Of a stretch of DNA of 64,000 nucleotides, positions 8,154-17,845 are shown in pieces; position 1 is the stretch's first letter; each line of letters starts with the position of its first letter. The translations under genes were made by a program, and so were the position numbers. Below the pieces are notes generated by a model. The model had not been told where the DNA came from and ran no database searches. It worked only from the letters and a program-made list of their open reading frames with translations. The stretch lies in NCBI RefSeq assembly GCF_000332195.1, contig NZ_KB235922.1, positions 1,884,211 to 1,948,210 of the forward strand. The letters run 5' to 3'. The stretch comes from Pleurocapsa sp. PCC 7319. GTDB lineage: Bacteria; Cyanobacteriota; Cyanobacteriia; Cyanobacteriales; Xenococcaceae.

Positions 8154-8738
8154 TTATTTATTGAACAGGAGCAATACACCTATGCACCCTAGCAATGTTA
8201 TAACTGGAATAATCCAAGCAATCATAACGGTTTGATGGGCATATCTTCTGGCTGTTTCGGTCTGAATCACTAATTGTTTCTGCTTGGTTAACAAAACCGA
8301 AGTAGAGTTGACCAAACCAGTTGAGATAGTTTGAAGATTCTGATGTTCTCTGGCTAATCCTGACAAAACTTCAATCAGTTTGGTATCTAAATTCTGTTGA
8401 TTCTTCTGAATATTTTGTAGTTGATCTTTTAACTGCTCATTAATCCAGTTGGAAGTATCAACTATCTGGGTTGTATAAGCTTCTACCGATTCTTCCAACT
8501 CGGTTTTTGCCTTGACTATCTTCTCCCCAGAACCACCCAACACCTCAACAGCAGCAATATTCTGTGCCACACAGAAATAGAAATCAAACAACTCATTATC
8601 AACAAAATACCGATTGTTATTCAGCCATTGATATACTCGCTCGCGAACTTTTGACTCTTCATTCTTGAGTCGATCATCGATCAATTGCTGAAGTTCATTC
8701 TGCTGCTGAGATAAAGTTGGCTTCTTCAAATAAGTCAC
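8154..8738 (-). CDS. Coiled-coil protein with C-terminal membrane anchor (TraM/StbC-position gene)
   Basis: A 194-residue protein. Residues 1-50 are Gln/Asn-rich, 70-150 look like coiled coil (QLKDQLQNIQKNQQNLDTKL), and residues about 172-191 form one membrane helix (MIAWIIPVITLLGCIGVLLL) ending just before the stop. It starts with a GTG whose first base is the last base of the ATPase stop codon, so translation is coupled. As third gene after a small DNA-binding protein and a ParA-like ATPase, it occupies the place of TraM in IncP mobilisation operons. No sequence homology to TraM is claimed. Confidence 0.6.
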   Translation of the reverse strand: MTYLKKPTLSQQQNELQQLIDDRLKNEESKVRERVYQWLNNNRYFVDNELFDFYFCVAQNIAAVEVLGGSGEKIVKAKTELEESVEAYTTQIVDTSNWINEQLKDQLQNIQKNQQNLDTKLIEVLSGLAREHQNLQTISTGLVNSTSVLLTKQKQLVIQTETARRYAHQTVMIAWIIPVITLLGCIGVLLLFNK

Positions 8739-9493
8739 TAATCCAACCTCAAACTTTCAATATTGAAACCAGCATCATCAAATACCTTGTAGACTCGTCG
8801 CATATATCCACGTAATCCAGCCAATTGAGCTGTACTAAACTCCGAATGTCTTCTGGCTTCAGTAAAACTTAGAGCATTCTTATAAACCGTTGTGGCAGTA
8901 TCTAATCTCAACTTAGGTAGATCAATTACTTTCAGCTTATATTCAGCTATCAACTTGGGCGTAATAAACTGGTCAAAACTATCCCAGTCTTCACATCGAC
9001 CTAAATTCCTGACTAATATATGTTTGGCATTATTCTCAACAAATTCTAGCGTTCTGAAAAAACCCTCATAGCATTCAGTTGAATCATCCAAAACATACCA
9101 ATTCTGAATCTCAACATCTAAATCTTTTGATGCTTCTAAAATATCGCTTGCTGTCAGCCAATGATTAAACGCTTCTTCCACATTCCCTGGCAAGTCTACC
9201 AAGACCAATTTCTCTAAAGCCAAGTCCAAAATGCGGTCTGGTATCTTCAAATTCTTATCCAATTCACTAAAGCGAGTTGGTAGGGCAAATTCAGGATGAG
9301 CTTTCAAAAAACTTTCCTGTCTATCAGCATCCACAGCATAGAAATCTAACTCTGATTCTAAGCAATATGCAGCCTTTAATTTAGATAGCAATGTCTTCCC
9401 CACACCACCTTTCTTACAGTTAGAGATTTGAATACCTGGACGGGTGGGAATTATTTCAGATGTTGATTGTCCTGGTTTAGTTTGAACTTTCAT
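8738..9493 (-). CDS. ParA/MinD-like P-loop ATPase (TraL/StbB-like)
   Basis: A 251-residue ATPase with a deviant Walker A, SNCKKGGVGKTLLSKL, preceded by a basic N-terminus, and the switch region FYAVDADRQESFL. A later DLPGNVEEAF segment is consistent with Walker B (LVLVDLPG). The family partitions plasmids or, as TraL/StbB, supports conjugative transfer and stability. It has no own DNA-binding domain, which suits TraL/StbB rather than a type Ia ParA. The gap to the upstream gene is 10 bases. It is probably intact although its neighbours are damaged. Confidence 0.75.
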   Translation of the reverse strand: MKVQTKPGQSTSEIIPTRPGIQISNCKKGGVGKTLLSKLKAAYCLESELDFYAVDADRQESFLKAHPEFALPTRFSELDKNLKIPDRILDLALEKLVLVDLPGNVEEAFNHWLTASDILEASKDLDVEIQNWYVLDDSTECYEGFFRTLEFVENNAKHILVRNLGRCEDWDSFDQFITPKLIAEYKLKVIDLPKLRLDTATTVYKNALSFTEARRHSEFSTAQLAGLRGYMRRVYKVFDDAGFNIESLRLD

Positions 9494-9503
9494 ATTTGGT
9501 TAA

Positions 9504-9893
9504 TTACTTACTCGCAAATAACTTATCTACTGCCGAGCGCTTTCTATCTGGTTTATCAGTTTCATTACGAACTTCTTGCTTTATTTCTTCTGGCAGTTTT
9601 GGAGGCAATATCGAATTAACAGTATTAGGTATTTCTTCTGCTTCTTGATTTAAGGAGCGACGATACTCAGTGTGATATTGCTTTAGGGTAGCTGTACTAA
9701 TCTTGACTCCTGATTCTGTAATTGATTCCGCCAAGTCATCATATTCACATCCTCTAGCTAAGGCTGCTTCAATTCTTCAATGCAACTTAGCAACTAGCGT
9801 TCTTAAATATCCTGGTTTTGATGCCTTATCTTTGGTCTTATCTATCCTTTTCGCGATCGCTTTTTCTATTGGACTTAGTTCAGACTGATTCAT
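9504..9893 (-). pseudogene. Small DNA-binding-type protein of the mobilisation operon, nonsense mutation
   Basis: From an ATG at 9891-9893 the frame reads MNQSELSPIEKAIAKRIDK, then GYLRTLVAKLH, then TGA (plus-strand 9777-9779). It resumes as RIEAALARGCEYDDLAESI and ESGVKISTATLKQYHTEYRR to the stop at 9504. The second half has the helix-turn-helix look of TraK/StbA-like accessory proteins. A one-base change of TGG (Trp) to TGA would explain the interruption. The downstream 76 codons from 9734 could still be translated from an internal start. It is first in the three-gene operon. Confidence 0.65.
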
Positions 9894-10184
9894 TTTCTGT
9901 TTGTAGCAATAACTCTGATATTATTCAGTCAGATATTTTATCAATTAAACAATAGCTCGAATTAAAAAAAATTCACTTTCAGTGTGACAGATTATGTTTA
10001 AAAAGACTGGTTTTATACTGGCTAAAATCCCACACCTGATGCACCCTTGGTAAGAATAAAATAAATTATCGTTATTTTTTAAATAAATATAGATAAGGTG
10101 TTTTTGGATATTTTAAAATATTAATAATAAGATATGTAAACTAGTTTTTAAATAGTAGTTTTTAAAAGTAAAAAGTGTCACCAT
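9894..10184. other. Intergenic region between mobilisation operon and relaxase remnant; oriT candidate
   Basis: About 290 AT-rich bases. In IncP-like plasmids oriT lies upstream of traK, the position of this stretch. GACTGGTTTTATACTGGC (near 10004) contains a short direct repeat, and a CACCCT motif lies near 10041. No recognised nic site could be proven. Confidence 0.25.
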
Positions 10185-10399
10185 CAAAAAAAGCAAATCA
10201 ATGGGCAGCAGTTTACTGTCTTGGGCTTTGACGAGCGTGGGCAAATAAAAATACAAACCAAAGGAAAAACTCAGACGGTTAATCCTGATGCTCTTCTTTA
10301 TTCTGACTATCGCTACGTTGATACAGTTCACAGCAGCCAAGGGAAAACTGCTAACCACTGCATTTATGCTGCGGGTTCTGGTAAATCTCTCACTGTAGT
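10185..10399 (+). pseudogene. MOB-F relaxase/helicase (TraA/TrwC-like), C-terminal fragment
   Basis: From about 10185 the frame reads INGQQFTVLGFDERGQIKIQ and later DYRYVDTVHSSQGKTA, the helicase motif Va region of TrwC/TraA-type conjugative relaxases. The N-terminal relaxase domain and the first helicase motifs are missing, and after about residue 60 the sequence runs into the coupling-protein fragment. The open frame ends at 10445. This is a deletion relic of a much larger gene of about 1000 or more residues, presumably part of the same plasmid as the TraKLM-like operon. Confidence 0.65.
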
Positions 10400-11068
10400 C
10401 ATGTTCATGAAGCAGCTAGACCTGAAACTATGGCAGCAGCTTTGATTCCACAAGAGTCTGAAAAAGAACCTTTTTTCTCTAATGCAGGGAGAGCGGTAAT
10501 GGCAGAGTTATTTCACCAGACTAAAAGCAATCAGGAACTATGGGAGTTATTAAAAAGTGATACCAAAACTTTAAGCTCATTTATCTCAGGAACTTTGGCT
10601 GCTAGATATTTGGGAGAAGAAAGAGCAGCAACTTCTGTACTGTCTACTGCTTCTAACTACTGTCAGTTCTACGCTTGCCCAACTCAGCCTCAGAATAAAG
10701 CTCTTAGTTTTTATGAATGGGGTGGGAGCGATAGTCCTAGTTGGATCTTTGTTACCTTAAGAGAAGACGAGTCTGAATTGCTTAGACCTCTCCATAGCTT
10801 GATTTTTGAATTGATGCTTAAAGGTTTACTATCCAATATAAATCGATCTAGAAAGACGGCAATTATTATCGATGAATTGGGTGCATTGAATCAACTTCCC
10901 AGTCTACATCGACTACTGAGTGAAAGCCGTAGATTTTTAGGTTGTCCTATTTTAGGTACTCAAACCGAGGCTCAGATAATCGATAAATACGGGCTGCAAC
11001 AGACACGGACTATTTTACAGGGAACCTCACGGGGTGACAGAGGAGTTAAAAGGAAGACGAGCAGTTAA
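10400..11068 (+). pseudogene. Type IV coupling protein (TraD/VirD4-like), internal fragment
   Basis: The frame is open from about 10400 (PETMAAALIPQESEKEPFF, SNAGRAVMAELFHQ) and continues with WIFVTLREDESELLRPLHSL, IIDELGALNQLP (Walker B) and CPILGTQTEAQI, all features of the DNA-pumping ATPase that feeds DNA to a conjugation channel. The N-terminal membrane part and Walker A are absent. The last 11 residues look foreign, so the C-terminus is also lost near 11035. It follows the relaxase fragment in a different frame, so the two were joined by a deletion. Confidence 0.7.
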
Positions 11069-11797
11069 ATGTAGCGGTGTGATGGTAGAAAAAAGGGGTA
11101 AAAATTATTGAGAATTACCCCTAAACAAAAATGTTGCCAGGATTCTATCACAAATGTATGGAGAAGTTATTGACCCCAAGGCAATATGCAACCCTAAGAA
11201 TAGTCGTACTACTATTACAAAACTATAGAACAATTCAGATTGAAAAACTGGCTTCGCTCCTACCGATTCCGCTCAAATATCAAAGCCGTCGTCGTCATCT
11301 ACAAAGATTTTTGATGTTACCAAAGTTAACACCTAAATGTATTTGGTTTCCCATCATCAAAAAATGGTTAAAAATCAACCAAACTAACAAGAGAATTTGC
11401 TATGTAGCAATTGATAGAACTAGATGGAAGGAGCGAAATTTATTTGTAGTCAGCCTAATCAAAAATAAAAGAGGTATACCTTTACATTGGATCTTACTAA
11501 ATAAAAAAGGAAATAGTAATATTGCCGAGCAAAAAAGGTTACTCAAATCCACATTGAGATTATTAAAAGGATATCAAGTAGTCATAATTGGAGATAGAGA
11601 ATTTGGCAATATTAATCTAGCAGACTGGCTCTCTAAGCGAAATTGCAAGTATGTATTGAGAACTAAAAACAATAAATACATCCAAGAAAAAGGAAAGGAT
11701 TATCAACAATTAAAGTCTTTAGGATTAGCTCCAGGAAACTCTAGTTATTATAAGCAAGTTAAATTTACCAAACAACCAGGAATGAGTCGAGTAAATA

Positions 11798-12991
11798 GGG
11801 AGCATCCCATTTCGGAAGAAAAACAGAAGAAGTAGAGAAATAAGAACAATGAAGGTCAAACTGAAAGAAGACTTGAGTTATAAGGAAGGTTAATGACTCC
11901 ATCAGAGAAAGTACGTGTTCAAGAGTGTGTCCAAGAACTATCAGAGATTTTGTATCGTAATACTCCATTAGACAAATGCCAGACCTTGGAGGATATAGAG
12001 AAATCAGTTAGAGAACATCTCTTGGAATCAGTCGGACCCAAGATGGCATTTTTTTTATCGAACAAAAAACTCAAACAAACATTGGAAAAGAGCGAATAAT
12101 CAAAAGCTCGGTCGGAAAATTACGTTTACGTCGTCGACAATTAGAAAAGCTAGGTGTAGAAGCAAGAACCCGTATTAGTCCTTTGCTTCAAAAATGTTGT
12201 CTATGTTTGAGTGCTAATGAATCATTTTCTCAAGCAGAGCAAGACTTGTTTCTACTGACAGGGATAAAAGTAGGACATAGCACCTTACAGAGACATGTCT
12301 ATACAGAAAAAGAGCATTTAGATTTTCCTGATAGCCCAATAGCTATCAACGAGGTATGCCTTGATGGAGGCAAAGTGAGATTGAGAACTCCAAACCGTGG
12401 AGACAAATGTGAGTGGCGGGATTATCAAGCAGCACGTTTATCAGCAGTCTATTACGGAGCAACGTTCCGAAGAAAGGAAGAGTTAACCGCATGGATTAAT
12501 TCCCAAGTACTAACAAATCCTCTAATCTGTTTGGGAGATGGTCATTCGGGAGTATGGAATCTTTTTAGTCAAATTGCTAGCACACCACAACGACATGAAA
12601 TTTTGGATTGGTTTCATCTCAAGGAAAACTTATTTAAGGTTGGCGGTTCACTGAAACGTTTGAGACAGGTAGAAACATTTTTATGGCAAGGAAAAATCGA
12701 GCAAGCGATCACTTTATTGAAACAAGAATGCCCTAAACGAGCGCCAAAATTTCTAGCTTATGTCGAAAAACATCGCCATCGTCTGGTTAATTATGAGTCG
12801 CTGCCAACTGAGCATCATATTTCAATTGGCTCTGGTGCGGTTGAATCGGCTATTAAACAACTCGATCGCCGTTTGAAAATTTCAGGAGCGCAATGGAATT
12901 CTAATTCTGTTAGCCCAATGCTGCGATTACGCTGTGCTTATCTTAACGGGCAAATTACTGCTTAGTCTATTTGCCAAAATGGGATGCTCCC
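11798..12991 (+). mobile_element. ISKra4-family insertion sequence
   Basis: Complete element of 1194 bp. The inverted ends GGGAGCATCCCATTT (11798-11812) and its complement (12977-12991) match over 15 bp. The 8-bp target duplication AGTAAATA is exact at 11790-11797 and 12992-12999. It inserted into the IS4 transposase gene. It carries one frameshifted transposase. Confidence 0.92.
11893..12965 (+). CDS. ISKra4-family transposase with -1 frameshift at a T8 run
   Basis: The first frame (11893-12099) encodes MTPSEKVRVQECVQELSEIL and reaches GPKMAFFLSNKK at a run of eight T (12049-12056). A shift to the -1 frame there gives a continuous reading, EQKTQTNIGKERIIKSSVGK and on to LQKCCLCLSANESFSQAEQD, ending at 12965. 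Catalytic acids are in EVCLDGGKVRL, LGDGHSGVWN and GSGAVESAIK. Because the element ends and duplication are perfect, programmed frameshifting on the T-run is more likely than decay; such elements are known in cyanobacteria (ISMich2-like group). Confidence 0.8.
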
Positions 12992-13231
12992 AGTAAATAT
13001 TGCTTTATATTGGCATAAAAGTACTAAAGGAAAAAAGAAGAATGAGGGCTGGTATTTAATTAATAATTTGTCTAATTTAAAGCAAGCAATTAAAGCTTAC
13101 AAAAAGCGAATGGGAATCGAGGCAATGTTCAAAGATTGTAAATCTGGGGGGTATAATTTAGAGCAATGTCAAGGGAACGATAAGCGTTTATTATCTTTAA
13201 TTTTACTGATAGCAATTGCTTATACTTGTGC

Positions 13232-14379
13232 CAGGGCTATTTCATTCTAAATGGTAGGATAACCATGTTAAGTTAGAATCGAATTGAATAAATGAATCAA
13301 ATCGCACTTCTAGATGTCTTTGAGGGAATGCCAGACTGTAGAAGAAAACAAGGAAGAAGACATTCACTAAAATTGTGTTTAGCTTTGTTTACCTTGGCGG
13401 TGGCTGCGGGAAATCAAGGGTTTCTGGCGATAGGAGATTGGCTCTCGTCTTATAGCAGACAGTTAAAGGAACTGTTTGGCGTAGAGCGGTTGCCATCCTA
13501 CAGTACCATTAGAAGAGCCTTGCTGGGTCTAGATTATGAAGAGTATTCATCTAGATTAGCTCGTTTTTTGGAGATTACTCCCAGAGAAGGGGAAACTTTA
13601 GCTGTCGATGGCAAAGTCTTGAGAGGCTCATACTTGTTATCGGAAGACAATCCTAACTGTGAGCCACATCAAGCGATAACGTTGGTTAGTGCTTACTTGG
13701 TCGAAAGAGGATTAATTTTAAGACCGCAGGAAGTCGAGAATAAGAGTAACGAAATTAAGGCGGTACCGCAGTTAATCGAAGCTTTAGCACTAAAAGGTGT
13801 CGTAGTGGCATTTGATGCCATGAACACCCAAAAAAACAGTAAAAACAATTGTCAAGAGTGGGAATCATTACTTAGCAGCAGTCAAAGGTAATCAGCCTCA
13901 GCTTTTTCCAACTATTCAATGGCATTTTATCCCAGAAGACAGTTTGAACAGATCAATTCAGGACATGGACGGATTGAAAAACGAAGAGTAAGTATCGCTC
14001 GAATCAGTCTTCATCTGACGGATTGGTTAGCAGTCAAAACAATTATTAAGGTTGAATCTGAACGTAAAACGAAATCTAAAATAGAATTTAATAACAGATA
14101 TTATATTTCTGACTTAAAAGAAACAGCATTTCAGTTTTACCAAAGAATTCGTGGTTATTGGGGAGTTGAGAACAAAGTTCACTATGTAAGAGATGTAACT
14201 CAAGGTGAAGATAAATCGAGAATTCGTACCACTCCATTACCTCAAATCATGGCGATCGCGAGAAATTTAGCCCTAAATTTATATCGAGATGCTGGATTTT
14301 CTAATATGGCTCAAGCAGAACGAAAATGTAAGTATGGTCTTGAGCGCATTTTGGAAATTTTTAGAATGAAATAGCCCTG
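13232..14379 (+). mobile_element. ISAs1-family insertion sequence without target duplication
   Basis: Ends are exact 20-bp inverted repeats, CAGGGCTATTTCATTCTAAA at 13232-13251 and its complement at 14360-14379 (1148 bp). The left flank is IS4 transposase, the right flank begins at once with IS630 sequence (14380). The flanks share no duplication, so an adjacent deletion or recombination has changed at least one side. Confidence 0.9.
13292..14374 (+). pseudogene. ISAs1-family transposase with two compensating frameshifts
   Basis: The first part (13292 onward: MNQIALLDVFEGMPDCRRKQ) carries AVDGKVLRG and AFDAMNTQK. At about 13833, in a run of seven A, the coding switches frame (KTIVKSGNHYLAAVKGNQPQ), then near 13930 returns to the original frame (RQFEQINSGHGRIEKRRV) and ends with GYWGVENKVHYVRDVTQGED and LERILEIF. 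Two opposite single-base indels explain this. The catalytic Asp and Glu residues remain, but no full-length protein can be made without two shifts. It overlaps the right inverted repeat at its 3' end. Confidence 0.8.
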
Positions 14380-14824
14380 CCCTTATGCCTGGCAAGAAAG
14401 AAAACAAAAAATCGAAGTCCCTAGTCAACAAAGTAAAAGATTAAATGTCTTAGGCTTTTTAAGCAGACAAAATGAACTAGAAGTATACACTTTTAAATGC
14501 AGTATTAATAGTGACGTCATTGTAGCCTGTATAGACCAATTTTGTGAAAAAATCACCAAAAAGACCATTCTAATCATGGATAATGCTTCAATCCATCAAA
14601 ATAACTTTCTCTGGAATAAGGAAGCAGAGTGGTCAGAAAAAGGACTAGAGATTTTCTTTCTACCAACTTATTCCCCTCATTTGAATATCATAGAAATTCT
14701 CTGGCGTTTTATTAAGTATAAGTGGTTAGAAAGTGATGCTTATGAAAGTTATTCTGCTTTAGTAGATGCTGTCGAAAATATTCTCAAAAACTTTGGTACG
14801 GAATATACAATTAATTTTGTCTAG
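14380..14824 (+). pseudogene. IS630-family transposase, 3' part of the split gene (with 74-bp duplicate at its start)
   Basis: Bases 14380-14453 repeat 7375-7448 exactly; beyond that the gene continues as GFLSRQNELEVYTFKC, LIMDNASIHQNN (second catalytic Asp) and SPHLNIIEILWRFIKYKW (Glu) to the stop at 14822-14824. Joined to the 5' part at 6821-7448 it gives a normal IS630 protein of about 330 residues with no mutation visible. The gene was therefore intact when the 6.9-kb insert entered. Confidence 0.85.
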
Positions 14825-14825
14825 G

Positions 14826-14855
14826 TACTTACTTGTTACTCATTACTCATTACTT
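14826..14855. repeat. Short tandem repeat of TTACTCA heptamers
   Basis: A few degenerate 7-bp units (ACTTGTT, ACTCATT, ACTCATT). Similar tracts occur at 31202-31236 and 62302-62328, typical of cyanobacterial short tandem repeats. Confidence 0.6.
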
Positions 14856-14936
14856 CGTTTATTTAAGTAACCTACACCAACAGGATTTAGTATAAGCCCC
14901 CTCTCCTAGTAGCAGAAGAGGGAGGTAAGAGGATTG

Positions 14937-17534
14937 TTAAACAGGCATCCCCAAGATATCTTCAATCTTAGGCATTTCTGACAAAGGAATTACTCGCCCT
15001 TCATCTTCAAAATTCTCAATTTGGTCAAAGTTGAGATAACGGTATAAATCTCCTTCAAAGGGAGCAATTTTCTCTTTCACAACTGCCATATATTCCTCGA
15101 CAGTCGGTATTTTACCCAACAAAGCACATACAGCAGCCAATTCTGCTGAACCAAGATATACTTGCGCGCCTTTACCCATACGATTGTTGAAGTTACGGGT
15201 AGAAGTAGAGAACACAGTGGCGTTATCTTCGACACGGGCTTGATTACCCATGCAGAGTGAACAGCCAGGCATTTCAGTACGTGCACCAGCAGCAGCAAAT
15301 ATGCCATAGACTCCTTCTTCACGCAATTGTTTTTCATCCATGCGAGTGGGAGGACAGATCCATAAACGTCCTTTAACTACTCCTGCACCTTCGAGAATTT
15401 TTGCCGCAGCACGATAGTGACCAATATTTGTCATGCAAGAACCAATAAATACTTCATCTACTTTGTCTCCTGCACATTCAGACATTAATTTAACGTTATC
15501 AGGATCGTTAGGTGCTGCAACTATAGGCTCTTTGATTTCATTAAGATTAACTTCAATGATGTCTGCATATTCAGCATCTTCATCGGCGGACATTAATTCT
15601 GGGTTAGCTAACCACTGTTCCATTTTGGCGACGCGACGCATAATAGTACGGGCATCTTGATAACCACGGGCAACCATGTTTTTCAACAAAGCAACATTAG
15701 AGCGTAAATATTCAGCTACTGTTTCTTCACTTAGCTTGATGGTACTTCCAGAACAAGAACGTTCGGCAGTTGCATCAGTCAGTTCAAACGCTTGTTCAAC
15801 TTTGAGGTCGGGTAAACCTTCCATTTCCATCACCCGTCCGTTAAAGACGTTTTTCTTATTGGCTTTGGCAACGGTGAGTTTTCCTTCTTGGATAGCTACC
15901 CAAGGAATAGCGTTAACAATGTCTCTGAGAGTTACTCCAGGCTGTAATTCTCCTGTAAAGCGGACTAAAACAGATTCAGGCATATCTAAAGGCATTACAC
16001 CCAAAGCAGAGGCAAAAGCCACCAACCCCGAACCAGCGGGAAATGAAATACCTAAGGGGAAACGGGTATGAGAATCACCACCAGTCCCAACGGTGTCAGG
16101 CAACAACATTCTATTCATCCAAGAGTGAATAATACCGTCTCCAGGGCGTAATGCTACTCCACCACGGGTAGAGAAGAAGTCTGGGAGATCTTTATGGGTT
16201 TGAATATCTACGGGTTTAGGATAGGCTGCGGTATGACAAAAAGTTTGCAAAGTTAAATCAGCATTGAACCCCAAACAAGCTAATTCTTTTAACTCGTCCC
16301 GTGTCATCGGTCCTGTTGTATCTTGAGAACCAACAGTAGTCATAATAGGTTCGCAGGATGTACCAGGGCGAACACCAGGTAAACCGCAAGCTTTACCCAC
16401 CATTTTTTGCGCTAAAGTAAATCCTTTACCAGTATTTTCAGGCATGGAGGGACGGGTAAAGATTTCTGAGACATCTAACCCCAGTGCTTCACGAGTTTTA
16501 TCTGTTAATGCTCGACCAATTAATAAGGGAATACGCCCCCCTGCACGCACTTCGTCAGCGATAGTATCTGGTTTGAGACTGAAGCTAGAGATAACTTCAC
16601 CAGACTCGTTAGTAATTTCACCTTTGTAGGGATGTATGGTGATAATATCACCACTTTCCAGCTGGCTAACGTCACATTCAATTGGTAATGCACCTGAATC
16701 TTCAGCAGTATTGAAGAATATAGGAGCAATTTTATTACCTAAGATATAGCCACCAGCTCTTTTATTGGGAACAAAAGGAATTTCATCGCCAATATGCCAT
16801 AAAACGGAGTTGATTGCAGATTTACGAGAAGAACCAGTTCCCACTACGTCCCCAACATAAGCAACGGGATGTCCTTTTTCTTTCAACTTAGCAATAGTCT
16901 CTAGCCCTTCTGGCATTTTAGACTCCAACATTGCTAAAGCGTGGAGGGGAATGTCGGGACGAGTAGTAGCATGGGGAGCGGGAGATAAGTCATCGGTGTT
17001 GGTTTCTCCAGGTACTTTAAAGACCGTAACAGTAATCGCTTTCGCCAACTTGGGACGGCTGATAAACCATTCGGCATTTGCCCAAGAATCAATTACCTGT
17101 TTAGCATAGGGATTGACATCAGCTAATTCTAAAACGTCATTGAAGGCATCAAAGACTAATAGGGTTTTACTCAATGCTGCTGCTGCTTCCGAAGCAATAC
17201 TGGGATCGTTAGATTTGAGCAAATCTACTAAAGATTGGACATTATAACCGCCCATCATCGTGCCTAATAAGTCTACTGCTCCTTGAGACGAAATTATCGG
17301 ACACGTAATCTCACCTTTAGCTACAGCAGTCAAGAAACCTGCTTTGACATAGGCTGCATCATCCACACCAGGAGGAACTCTATCTCGAAGTAATTTTAAT
17401 AATTCTCCTTTCTCGTCTTCGGGAGGATTTTTTAACAGCTCACATAATTCTGAGGTTTGTTGGGCAGTTAAGGGTAAAGGTGGAATACCTAAAGCGGCTC
17501 TTTCGGCAGCATGTTTTCTATATTTTTCTAGCAT
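14937..17534 (-). CDS. acnB: Bifunctional aconitate hydratase 2 / 2-methylisocitrate dehydratase
   Basis: TCA-cycle enzyme converting citrate to isocitrate through cis-aconitate, cytosolic, with a [4Fe-4S] cluster. The 865-residue length is that of AcnB, and the domain order fits: HEAT-like N-terminus (1-160), swivel domain ([20 protein letters not shown]), then the catalytic domains with [20 protein letters not shown]. Cluster cysteines are visible in [13 protein letters not shown] and [25 protein letters not shown] ribosome site precedes the ATG. It is a single-gene unit with a 311-bp upstream gap. AcnB is the usual and often only aconitase in cyanobacteria. Confidence 0.97.
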   Translation of the reverse strand: MLEKYRKHAAERAALGIPPLPLTAQQTSELCELLKNPPEDEKGELLKLLRDRVPPGVDDAAYVKAGFLTAVAKGEITCPIISSQGAVDLLGTMMGGYNVQSLVDLLKSNDPSIASEAAAALSKTLLVFDAFNDVLELADVNPYAKQVIDSWANAEWFISRPKLAKAITVTVFKVPGETNTDDLSPAPHATTRPDIPLHALAMLESKMPEGLETIAKLKEKGHPVAYVGDVVGTGSSRKSAINSVLWHIGDEIPFVPNKRAGGYILGNKIAPIFFNTAEDSGALPIECDVSQLESGDIITIHPYKGEITNESGEVISSFSLKPDTIADEVRAGGRIPLLIGRALTDKTREALGLDVSEIFTRPSMPENTGKGFTLAQKMVGKACGLPGVRPGTSCEPIMTTVGSQDTTGPMTRDELKELACLGFNADLTLQTFCHTAAYPKPVDIQTHKDLPDFFSTRGGVALRPGDGIIHSWMNRMLLPDTVGTGGDSHTRFPLGISFPAGSGLVAFASALGVMPLDMPESVLVRFTGELQPGVTLRDIVNAIPWVAIQEGKLTVAKANKKNVFNGRVMEMEGLPDLKVEQAFELTDATAERSCSGSTIKLSEETVAEYLRSNVALLKNMVARGYQDARTIMRRVAKMEQWLANPELMSADEDAEYADIIEVNLNEIKEPIVAAPNDPDNVKLMSECAGDKVDEVFIGSCMTNIGHYRAAAKILEGAGVVKGRLWICPPTRMDEKQLREEGVYGIFAAAGARTEMPGCSLCMGNQARVEDNATVFSTSTRNFNNRMGKGAQVYLGSAELAAVCALLGKIPTVEEYMAVVKEKIAPFEGDLYRYLNFDQIENFEDEGRVIPLSEMPKIEDILGMPV

Positions 17535-17845
17535 CTAAAAGTTCTCCTCTCTATATGTAGATTTATTACAGGACAATTTATTGTCTCACTCGATCTCCCT
17601 AAATAAGAGAGATTAAACCATAAAAGATTGATAATACAGTTATTGCAGATACGTTTTCTTATAATGTATCGAGTATTGAAGATAATTGGCTAGACGGTTT
17701 TTTAGGGTTTGATGATGGATGTAGTGCTCGGCTTTGCTGCATACCCTCTATGGTAACAAGACCTATACCTCGATGAATCTTTTTCTAGGTAAAGCGATCG
17801 CTTAAATACAATTACAATATCGATAATGAGCATCTAGGTAAAATC
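17535..17845. other. Intergenic region between divergent acnB and the Uma2 gene
   Basis: About 310 bases with the promoters of both divergent genes. A GACAATTTATTGTC inverted repeat lies at about 17572-17585 and one HIP1 octamer near 17794. No gene or known regulatory site was recognised. Confidence 0.5.

Larger units (their letters stand above)
11069..13231 (+). mobile_element. IS4-family element, interrupted by ISKra4 and truncated by ISAs1
   Basis: The transposase begins at 11131 (MLPGFYHKCMEKLLTPRQ) and reads to 11797, is split by the element at 11798-12991, then continues at 13000-13231. Removing the insert and one 8-bp duplication restores the frame as MSRVN-IALYWHKSTKG. Catalytic residues are YVAIDRTRW, IIGDREFG and the YREK motif in YKKRMGIEAMFKDCK. 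The right end is missing because ISAs1 starts at 13232 and what follows ISAs1 is not IS4. A hairpin (GGGGTAA and TTACCCC arms) lies near 11095-11123, possibly inside the left end. Confidence 0.85.

Noticed and set aside
9703-9888. Plus-strand 61-residue frame
   Set aside because: It lies antisense to the mobilisation gene, whose minus-strand coding is continuous apart from one TGA.
9894-10184. A definite oriT nic site
   Set aside because: Short direct repeats and a CACCCT motif exist, but none matches a known nic site well enough; kept only as a low-confidence note.
15077-16729. Frames on both strands inside acnB
   Set aside because: They overlap a conserved full-length aconitase and have no recognisable features.
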